Source of the DNA: Omphiscola glabra
Taxonomy: Eukaryota > Mollusca > Gastropoda > Lymnaeidae
Reading direction: 5' to 3'
Assembly (NCBI GenBank): GCA_964017045.1
Contig: OZ024797.1
Span: 13,423,062-13,487,061 of the forward strand
Length of the DNA stretch: 64,000 nucleotides
Positions 34,593 to 46,600 of the stretch are shown here, piece by piece (position 1 is the stretch's first letter; every line of letters starts with the position of its first letter). Below the pieces are notes generated by a model that was given only the letters and a program-made list of their open reading frames with translations, searched no databases and was not told the origin of the DNA. The translations under genes and the position numbers were made by a program.

Positions 34593-34635
<43 letters not shown>

Positions 34636-37600
34636 CACGATAACTATCGTCATGTGTGTATTAATCAACAGTGGAGAATTCCGTTCTGCTGATGTGCTTA
34701 TTCATGATTGTACCCATCCACCAAATCTACCCGCGTCCAGATTCCAAGTGTGTCTGCATAGCGTTGTTTGTCAGTCTCTTTCTGGGAATAACTTTGTATT
34801 TCTTAAGGTAAGCCTGTGTCCCTTGGTTACCCTCATTTGCGAGCATTCGTTTTGATATCAACAGTGTGTTAGTCTACTTGGCTAAAAATAGGCATAATGC
34901 ACATAATATACACATACACATGCTCGCAGGCTCACACACAAACACACGAATATAATAAATGGTGCTATTCTTCATGGAGGGCTTTGGCCTTCACCGGCAC
35001 CTTGTACGACATTTAAACTTGTCTTTCATATCAAGTCTTTTTAAAAGTTGTATATATATATATATAATTTTTAGTTTCAAAATTGTATTAATCAAATTAT
35101 CGACAGTAGAATAATTATTTTCTTTTTTGTTTACAACAGATGCTTACAAAAGCCCCGGTTAAAATGACTTAACTTTTTTTCCCTGGCATAAAACATTTAA
35201 CGGATGTGTCATTTTAGACTCCTGGGTGCGTGCCGTCAGTTGATCCGGGTCTATTTCAACGTATGCCCTGCCCCTAATCCCTTCCGAACCATCCCTCCCC
35301 GAAATCCCCCAGCTCTCACCCGAGCTATCATGTCTACCCTTTTTACGCCGTTCTCTGATTGAAGATCAACCATGATCAACTGAGCGAGGGGGCCACGTGT
35401 GACAACAACAAAAGTATGCTAAAAATTTACAAACCCCATTTATGTGTGGTGCAAGAGAATGTCTTTAATAAAGTACGTGTAAGTCCTACCTTAGGTAATG
35501 TTTTTTTAAATATGTTTCCAATTGTCTTACTCTTTGTCAGATTATGCACAGAGAATGTCTGGTCAGCTGGATTGGAATGCCTTTTCGCAGAACTGCACGC
35601 TTGGACTTACGTCTTAATACTGATAGTGGCCAACATCAAGTGGAAGGTAAATCTTTGCAGACTCTGCTTTGCATTAATGTGTATGCAGTTACATAGCAAG
35701 AGCTTCTGGCGCCTGGTGCAGCCCTTGTCTTTACCGCCCCACCCTATAAAATAAATGATGCACATTCAAGATGGAATGGAGAATGCAAGGAAATATTGCC
35801 AAAATATATGTTTAGGCTTGAAATAAAAATACATGATAGCTAAAATGACGTATCGGATAGATGCCCTCTTCGGCAAACAGACAAAGCAAGAAACATCGAA
35901 AACTTAGAAATTAAAAAAAAAAAAAAACATATGTGTTAGAATATCTCAATGTATCAAGCAATCTACGTTTTAGTGACGGAAACGCTCTTTTTTAGAGGCG
36001 GAATTTAAGCCAAAACGGGCGTACAACATACTTAAGTGGTACCTAATTCCAAGGATATAACAGGAGGTTGGGGGGGGGGGGAATGAGAACAGACAAGTGC
36101 CGAAATTGGAGACCACTAGCAAGAGAGTATTTTATTGATTCGATATGGTGATATGGAGCCAAAAATGATTTTGCTTTCATTCTTCACTCTCGCTGGTGTA
36201 TTAGTGCAAGAAATCAGTGCCCTGGTGGTTACATCTGATGTGCCATTGCGATCACCTCCGTTAAAATGGGATGAAACCAGGATTTTTAATATCACCAAGA
36301 TGTTCACTGAACCTATCGGATAGCGCTCTTCTCGTCTCAGTGGTATACTAGTGTTTAATATCACCAAGATGTTCACTGAACCTATCGGATAGCGCTCTTC
36401 TCGTCTCAGTGGTATACTAGTGTTTAATATCACCAAGATGTTCACTGAACCTATCAGGCTCTTCTCGTCTCAGTGATATACTAGTGTTTAATATCACCAA
36501 GATGTTCACTGAACCTATCGGATAGCGCTCTTCTCGTCTCAGTGGTATACTAGTGTTTAATATCACCAAGATGTTCACTGAACCTATCAGGCTCTTCTCG
36601 TCTCAGTGATATACTAGTGTTTAATATCTCCAAGATGTTCACTGAACTATCGGATAGCGCTCTTCTCGTCTCAGTGATATACTAGGAGCGGCATCTTCGG
36701 CATCTAGCCGAGGCGTGATTTTAATTGTCCATTCTTTTTATTTGAAGCCTAAACCAATAATGTTCCAAAATGTCCTTCGTGCGGCTACAACCCAGATCCT
36801 CGTATATTATGGAAGAATCCAAGATGACTGATGTTCCCTTTTTTCGATAGTAAATGTAATATAACCATCACACGTGGTGTCAATCTTTTCTTATTCTCGT
36901 GTTATTTGTTCTAAAATACATTTCCATGTCCGAGTAAGACCCTTAGTTCCCCGCATAAACCCGTCCACCTCATTTCAATTAACCGCCACTTTTTTCGTAT
37001 GTTGATGCCATTCGGAGTTTCGATGTGTTGATGTGATTTGGTTCTGTCTGCGTAAATTAAACTAACCCGCGGCCTTCCCCAAACAGCTCGCTAAACCTGC
37101 CCGGGTCCTTTGATATTTATAGTAACAGCAACAGTTATTAGCTCGTTTTACTTGTTCGATGACTTTACCTCTTACATTTCCTCCAAAACGTTCTAACTTC
37201 CTTTGAAAATTGAGCATTAAATAGGACTTGACGCTTAGAAAAATGGGTCACCATATCTTTATCCCTATCTGATATCTCTAAGATTAGTAGAATTTTCGTG
37301 GAAAATTAATAGTGTTCACTGTATTGCATTTTTCTACCATATAAAAAGAAATAATAATAATAGTCTAAATCTTACGCTAGTGAGTAGGCAATATACCGGT
37401 ATTGACTTTCTTGTGCTTACTTCTACCAGCTTCAGATGGGGCTGTCAGACACAAGAGAAAGTGTGGCCATTATTCGAAAAGAAAGTGCAAGGAGAGAAAG
37501 TATTTCAAAAAGAGAAAGCGTTTCAAAAAAAGAAAGTGCTGCTTCAAGAAGAGAAAGTGTATCGAAAAAAACACAAGGGGGTAAAGCGGAAGAGGAAAAA

Positions 37601-40600
37601 TCCGGGAAAAGAATGAGCTTCTCTCTTATAAGGAGGCTGTCTCGGCGAGTCAGCCCCCCTTCCACGGATCCTGAGAAAGGAAATCTTCACAATCCTGAGG
37701 AGAACGATGATACCGGAGCAGTCTATGAATTATCGTTTGCTGCTCCGGTGAAAGAATCCTTCCAATCAAACGAGGTAAGTTTCCAGATACAGTCTATGAA
37801 CTATCGTTGGCTTCTCCGGCCAAAGGATCCTTCCAATCAAACGAGGTAAGTATCCAGATACAGTCTATGAACCATCGTAAGCTGTTCCTGTGATTGAATC
37901 TCTCAAAACAAGGGTGGTAAGTGTGGAACAATTAACACTCTAAAAGAAACAAGTTGAGGCTAAAGGTGCCAGGTCCCAGTCACCAGGAAAAGAAAACAAT
38001 ATTTAACAAACAACAGAATCACATTTATGGGTATTTATTGTAAACCCTAAAGCATGTGGTAAAAATGTAAGACCTGGCCCCCCCCCCCCCGTGGTTGAGG
38101 CCAGTGGCGTAGCTAAGGGGGGTTGAGGTGCGGATCGCACTGGGTGATACCAACCCTAGCTACGCCACTTGTTGAGGCAATTCTACACCCCCTTTTCTAA
38201 CAAAGCAAATGCATTATAATCGTTATGTCTGCAGTTATTATAGGTCCCCATTCGACCAGACCTGCTCCGTTCAGCTACGCTGTCTCAGCGATCCGGCTGT
38301 TTTCAGTTTCAGAAAACGTGATACTTGATGTCTTGTATCACACATATTGACAGGTGCACATTGGCAGTGCCAGATTAACCTTGGTGCACTAGGCCTACAC
38401 CAAGTTTTGAAAATAGCAGGCCTACTTAACAGAGCAATTCAGTACGTCATGAACTATTGATTATTACTCATTTTCTATTTAGTTGTACATAATTATTTTT
38501 AATCGAGGAAAGAAATAATTAGCCTATGGTCTATGGGCCCTAGGGTATACTATTTAGTTATCCCGAACAGTAGCACTAGAAAACTAAAGCGATAAGCTGG
38601 CATTCACCGGAAGCCGTAAAAAAAGGCAATGTTTTTCCTGGGATCTGTTTAAAGCAGATGTCCCCAAACTTTTTTGGGTAAATTTGGAGAGATCGTGTCT
38701 CGTATTTTACTATGGCCGCCATCGTGGGTGCCGTGACCCGTAAAATTAAGAATAAAAAAATAAAACGTAAAATAATAATGAAAAAATGTCCTAAATGTAT
38801 CCCTAAACCTAACCTCAACCCAAAAGCAGGCAAAAAAAAACACTATCCAAATAAACATTCTATACTACTACATAAATTCTCAAAAATAAACAAATAAACA
38901 TGCAAATTAATTCAAGACACGATCTCTCCAAATTAGCCCTTCTTTGTCTCGTAGACCACTTGCCATGTTTTTCGGTTTTGGGTAGACCCCTTGCTTACCT
39001 GATATTGATTTTTTTTGGGCAAATTCATTAACTTCAAACGAAGTGGCTATTGGTACCCGGGTACCAGAATTGAGAGGTTGGGATTAAAAAAAACCATTAA
39101 AAATATTATTGTTGGGTTTGTAAGACCAAATGAGGTATCAAATGAAAGATAATTAAATGTACTATACGTTTGTAAACTTAATTCTTCATTTAAACTAAAA
39201 TAAACTACTACAAATGACATGCGAAAAGCATTAGTAAAAATGGACCCAGACACGCAGCGCCGCCATTAGCACCCGGGTACTAGGGCTGCGCGAATGCTAA
39301 TTGTTGTACAATCAAAAGTAAAGTTGGTGACAGCAATGCGTGAACTTCCCATCTACTAGATACAGCCCGCCAAACATTGGCGACAACAATGCGTGAACTT
39401 CCCATCTACTAGGTACAGCCCGCCAAACATTGGCGACAACAATGCGTGAACTTCCCATCTACTAGGTACAGCCCGCCAAACATTGGCGACAGCAATGCGT
39501 GAACTTCCCATCTACTAGATACAGCCCGCCAAACATTGGCGACAACAATGCGTGAACTTCCCATCTACTAGGTACAGCCCGCCAAACATTGGCGACAGCA
39601 ATGCGTGAACTTCCCATCTACTAGATACAGCCCGCCAAACATTGGCGACAACAATGCGTGAACTTCCCATCTACTAGGTACAGCCCGCCAAACATTGGCG
39701 ACAACAATGCGTGAACTTCCCATCTACTAGGTACAGCCCGCCAAACATTGGCGACAACAATGCGTGAACTTCCCATCTACTAGGTACAGCCCGCCAAACA
39801 TTGGCGACAGCAATGTGTGAACTTCCCATCTACTAGGTACAGCCCGCCAAACATTGGCGACAGCAATGCGTGAACTTCCCATCTACTAGATACAGCCCGC
39901 CAAACATTGGCGACAGCAATGTGTGAACTTCCCATCTACTAGGTACAGCCCGCCAAACATTGGCGACAGCAATGCGTGAACTTCCCATCTACTAGGTACA
40001 GCCCGCCAAACATTGGCGACAGCAATGCGTGAACTTCCCATCTACTAGATACAGCCCGCCAAACATTGGCGACAGCAATGTGTGAACTTCCCATCTACTA
40101 GGTACAGCCCGCCAAACATTGGCGACAGCAATGCGTGAACTTCCCATCTACTAGGTACAGCCCGCCAAACATTGGCGACAGCAATGCGTGAACTTCCCAT
40201 CTACTAGGTACAGCCCGCCAAACATTGGCGACAGCAATGCGTGAACTTCCCATCTACTAGGTACAGCCCGCCAAACATTGGCGACAGCAATGCGTGAACT
40301 TCCCATCTACTAGGTACAGCCCGCCAAACATTGGCGACAGCAATGCGTGAACTTCCCATCTACTAGGTACAGCCCGCCAAACATTGGCGACAGCAATGCG
40401 TGAACTTCCCATCTACTAGGTACAGCCCGCCAAACATTGGCGACAGCAATGCGTGAACTTCCCATCTACTAGGTACAGCCCGCCAAACATTGGCGACAGC
40501 AATGCGTGAACTTCCCATCTACTAGGTACAGCCCGCCAAACATTGGCGACAGCAATGCGTGAACTTCCCATCTACTAGATACAGCCCGCCAAACATTGGC

Positions 40601-43600
40601 GACAGCAATGCGTGAACTTCCCATCTACTAGGTACAGCCCGCCAAACATTGGCGACAGCAATGCGTGAACTTCCCATCTACTAGGTACAGCCCGCCAAAC
40701 ATTGGTGACAGCAATGCGTGAACTTCCCATCTACTAGATACAGCCCGCCAAACATTGGCGACAGCAATGCGTGAACTTCCCATCTACTAGGTACAGCCCG
40801 CCAAACATTGGCGACAGCAATGCGTGAACTTCCCATCTACTAGGTACAGCCCGCCAAACATTGGCGACAGCAATGCGTGAACTTCCCATCTACTAGATAC
40901 AGCCCGCCAAACATTGGCGACAGCAATGCGTGAACTTCCCATCTACTAGATACAGCCCGCCAAACATTGGCGACAGCAATGCGTGAACTTCCCATCTACT
41001 AGATACAGCCCGCCAAACATTGGTGACAGCAATGCGTGAACTTCCCATCTACTAGGTACAGCCCGCCAAACATTGGCGACAGCAATGCGTGAACTTCCCA
41101 TCTACTAGGTACAGCCCGCCAAACATTGGTGACAGCAATGCGTGAACTTCCCATCTACTAGATACAGCCCGCCAAACATTGGCGACAGCAATGCGTGAAC
41201 TTCCCATCTACTAGGTACAGCCCGCCAAACATTGGCGACAGCAATGCGTGAACTTCCCATCTACTAGGTACAGCCCGCCAAACATTGGCGACAGCAATGC
41301 GTGAACTTCCCATCTACTAGGTACAGCCCGCCAAACATTGGCGACAGCAATGCGTGAACTTCCCATCTACTAGGTACAGCCCGCCAAACATTGGCGACAG
41401 CAATGCGTGAACTTCCCATCTACTAGGTACAGCCCGCCAAACATTGGCGACAGCAATGCGTGAACTTCCCATCTACTAGGTACAGCCCGCCAAACATTGG
41501 CGACAGCAATGCGTGAACTTCCCATCTACTAGGTACAGCCCGCCAAACATTGGCGACAGCAATGCGTGAACTTCCCATCTACTAGGTACAGCCCGCCAAA
41601 CATTGGCGACAGCAATGCGTGAACTTCCCATCTACTAGATACAGCCCGCCAAACATTGGCGACAGCAATGCGTGAACTTCCCATCTACTAGATACAGCCC
41701 GCCAAACATTGGCGACAGCAATGCGTGAACTTCCCATCTACTAGGTACAGCCCGCCAAACATTGGCGACAGCAATGCGTGAACTTCCCATCTACTAGGTA
41801 CAGCCCGCCAAACATTGGCGACAGCAATGCGTGAACTTCCCATCTACTAGATACAGCCCGCCAAACATTGGCGACAGCAATGCGTGAACTTCCCATCTAC
41901 TAGGTACAGCCCGCCAAACATTGGCGACAGCAATGCGTGAACTTCCCATCTACTAGATACAGCCCGCCAAACATTGGCGACAGCAATGCGTGAACTTCCC
42001 ATCTACTAGATACAGCCCGCCAAACATTGGCGACAGCAATGCGTGAACTTCCCATCTACTAGATACAGCCCGCCAAACATTGGCGACAGCAATGCGTGAA
42101 CTTCCCATCTACTAGGTACAGCCCGCCAAACATTGGCGACAGCAATGCGTGAACTTCCCATCTACTAGGTACAGCCCGCCAAACATTGGCGACAGCAATG
42201 CGTGAACTTCCCATCTACTAGATACAGCCCGCCAAACATTGGCGACAGCAATGCGTGAACTTCCCATCTACTAGATACAGCCCGCCAAACATTGGCGACA
42301 GCAATGCGTGAACTTCCCATCTACTAGGTACAGCCCGCCAAACATTGGCGACAGCAATGCGTGAACTTCCCATCTACTAGGTACAGCCCGCCAAACATTG
42401 GCGACAGCAATGCGTGAACTTCCCATCTACTAGATACAGCCCGCCAAACATTGGCGACAGCAATGCGTGAACTTCCCATCTACTAGATACAGCCCGCCAA
42501 ACATTGGCGACAGCAATGCGTGAACTTCCCATCTACTAGATACAGCCCGCCAAACATTGGCGACAGCAATGCGTGAACTTCCCATCTACTAGATACAGCC
42601 CGCCAAACATTGGCGACAGCAATGCGTGAACTTCCCATCTACTAGATACAGCCCGCCAAACATTGGCGACAGCAATGCGTGAACTTCCCATCTACTAGAT
42701 ACAGCCCGCCAAACATTGGCGACAGCAATGCGTGAACTTCCCATCTACTAGATACAGCCCGCCAAACATTGGCGACAGCAATGCGTGAACTTCCCATCTA
42801 CTAGATACAGCCCGCCAAACATTGGCGACAGCAATGCGTGAACTTCCCATCTACTAGATACAGCCCGCCAAACATTGGCGACAGCAATGCGTGAACTTCC
42901 CATCTACAAGATACAGCCCGCCAAACATTGGCGACAGCAATGCGTGAACTTCCCATCTACTAGATACAGCCCGCCAAACATTGGCGACAGCAATGCGTGA
43001 ACTTCCCATCTACTAGATACAGCCCGCCAAACATTGGCGACAGCAATGCGTGAACTTCCCATCTACTAGATACAGCCCGCCAAACATTGGCGACAACAAT
43101 GCGTGAACTTCCCATCTACTAGATATAGGTCGCCAAATATTGGTGACAACAATGCGTGAACTTCCCATCTACTAGATATAGCTCGCCAAATATTGGTGAC
43201 AGCAATGCGTGAACTTCCCATCTACTAGATATAGGTCGCCAAATATTGGTGACAACAATGCGTGAACTTCCCATCTACTAGATACAGCCCGCCAAACATT
43301 GGCGACAGCAATGCGTGAACTTCCCATCTACTAGATATAGGTCGCCAAATATTGGTGACAACAATGCGTGAACTTCCCATCTACTAGATACAGCCCGCCA
43401 AACATTGGCGACAGCAATGCGTGAACTTCCCATCTACTAGATATAGCCCGCCAAACATTGGCGACAGCAATGCGTGAACTTCCCATCTACAAGATACAGC
43501 CCGCCAAACATTGGCGACAGCAATGCGTGAACTTCCCATCTACTAGATACAGCCCGCCAAACATTGGCGACAGCAATGCGTGAACTTCCCATCTACTAGA

Positions 43601-46600
43601 TACAGCCCGCCAAACATTGGCGACAGCAATGCGTGAACTTCCCATCTACTAGATACAGCCCGCCAAACATTGGCGACAACAATGCGTGAACTTCCCATCT
43701 ACTAGATATAGGTCGCCAAATATTGGTGACAACAATGCGTGAACTTCCCATCTACTAGATATAGCTCGCCAAATATTGGTGACAGCAATGCGTGAACTTC
43801 CCATCTACTAGATATAGGTCGCCAAATATTGGTGACAACAATGCGTGAACTTCCCATCTACTAGATACAGCCCGCCAAACATTGGCGACAGCAATGCGTG
43901 AACTTCCCATCTACTAGATATAGGTCGCCAAATATTGGTGACAACAATGCGTGAACTTCCCATCTACTAGATACAGCCCGCCAAACATTGGCGACAGCAA
44001 TGCGTGAACTTCCCATCTACTAGATATAGCCCGCCAAACATTGGCGACAGCAATGCGTGAACTTCCCATCTACTAGATACAGCCCGCCAAACATTGGCGA
44101 CAGCAATGCGTGAACTTCCCATCTACTAGATACAGCCCGCCAAACATTGGCGACAGCAATGCGTGAACTTCCCATCTACTAGATACAGCCCGCCAAACAT
44201 TGGCGACAGCAATGCGTGAACTTCCCATCTACTAGATACAGCCCGCCAAACATTGGCGACAGCAATGCGTGAACTTCCCATCTACTAGAAACAGCCCGCC
44301 AAACATTGGCGACAGCAATGCGTGAACTTCCCATCTACTAGATACAGCCCGCCAAACATTGGCGACAGCAATGCGTGAACTTCCCATCTACTAGATACAG
44401 CCCGCCAAACATTGGCGACAGCAATGCGTGAACTTCCCATCTACTAGATACAGCCCGCCAAACATTGGCGACAGCAATGCGTGAACTTCCCATCTACTAG
44501 ATACAGCCCGCCAAACATTGGCGACAACAATGCGTGAACTTCCCATCTACTAGATATAGGTCGCCAAATATTGGTGACAACAATGCGTGAACTTCCCATC
44601 TACTAGATATAGCTCGCCAAATATTGGTGACAGCAATGCGTGAACTTCCCATCTACTAGATATAGGTCGCCAAATATTGGTGACAACAATGCGTGAACTT
44701 CCCATCTACTAGATACAGCCCGCCAAACATTGGCGACAGCAATGCGTGAACTTCCCATCTACTAGATATAGGTCGCCAAATATTGGTGACAACAATGCGT
44801 GAACTTCCCATCTACTAGATACAGCCCGCCAAACATTGGCGACAGCAATGCGTGAACTTCCCATCTACTAGATATAGCCCGCCAAACATTGGCGACAGCA
44901 ATGCGTGAACTTCCCATCTACTAGATACAGCCCGCCAAACATTGGCGACAGCAATGCGTGAACTTCCCATCTACTAGATACAGCCCGCCAAACATTGGCG
45001 ACAGCAATGCGTGAACTTCCCATCTACTAGATACAGCCCGCCAAACATTGGCGACAGCAATGCGTGAACTTCCCATCTACTAGATACAGCCCGCCAAACA
45101 TTGGCGACAGCAATGCGTGAACTTCCCATCTACTAGATACAGCCCGCCAAACATTGGCGACAGCAATGCGTGAACTTCCCATCTACTAGATACAGCCCGC
45201 CAAACATTGGCGACAGCAATGCGTGAACTTCCCATCTACTAGATACAGCCCGCCAAACATTGGCGACAGCAATGCGTGAACTTCCCATCTACTAGATACA
45301 GCCCGCCAAACATTGGCGACAGCAATGTGTGAACTTCCCATCTACTAGGTACAGCCCGCCAAACATTGGCGACAGCAATGTGTGAACTTCCCATCTACTA
45401 GGTACAGCCCGCCAAACATTGGCGACAGCAATGTGTGAACTTCCCATCTACTAGGTACAGCCCGCCAAACATTGGCGACAGCAATGTGTGAACTTCCCAT
45501 CTACTAGGTACAGCCCGCCAAACATTGGCGACAGCAATGCGTGAACTTCCCATCTACTAGATACAGCCCGCCAAACATTGGCGACAGCAATGTGTGAACT
45601 TCCCATCTACTAGATACAGCCCGCCAAACATTGGCGACAGCAATGTGTGAACTTCCCATCTACTAGATACAGCACGCCAAACATTGGCGACAACAATGCG
45701 TGAACTTCCCATCTACTAGATACAGCCCGCCAAACATTGGCGACAGCAATGCGTGAACTTCCCATCTACTAGATACAGCCCGCCAAACATTGGCGACAGC
45801 AATGCGTGAACTTCCCATCTACTAGATACAGCCCGCCAAACATTGGCGACAGCAATGCGTGAACTTCCCATCTACTAGATACAGCCCGCCAAACATTGGC
45901 GACAGCAATGCGTGAACTTCCCATCTACTAGATACAGCCCGCCAAACATTGGCGACAGCAATGCGTGAACTTCCCATCTACTAGATACAGCCCGCCAAAC
46001 ATTGGCGACAGCAATGCGTGAACTTCCCATCTACTAGATACAGCCCGCCAAACATTGGCGACAGCAATGCGTGAACTTCCCATCTACTAGATACAGCCCG
46101 CCAAACATTGGCGACAGCAATGCGTGAACTTCCCATCTACTAGATACAGCCCGCCAAACATTGGCGACAGCAATGCGTGAACTTCCCATCTACTAGATAC
46201 AGCCCGCCAAACATTGGCGACAGCAATGCGTGAACTTCCCATCTACTAGATACAGCCCGCCAAACATTGGCGACAACAATGCGTGAACTTCCCATCTATT
46301 AGATATAGGTCGCCAAATATTGGTGACAACAATGCGTGAACTTCCCATCTACTAGATATAGCTCGCCAAATATTGGTGACAGCAATGCGTGAACTTCCCA
46401 TCTACTAGATATAGGTCGCCAAATATTGGTGACAACAATGCGTGAACTTCCCATCTACTAGATACAGCCCGCCAAACATTGGCGACAGCAATGCGTGAAC
46501 TTCCCATCTACTAGATATAGGTCGCCAAATATTGGTGACAACAATGCGTGAACTTCCCATCTACTAGATACAGCCCGCCAAACATTGGCGACAGCAATGC

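Noticed and set aside
37380..37616. Alternative Lys-rich frames across the tail exon
   Set aside because: Out-of-frame shadows of the AGAAAGTG-rich coding repeat. Only the frame at 37430 joins exons on both sides in phase.
35541..37774. RGS domain after the 7TM region (7TM-RGS fusion)
   Set aside because: I looked for one because the short loops and basic tail recall such proteins, but the tail exons show no RGS-like helical sequence.
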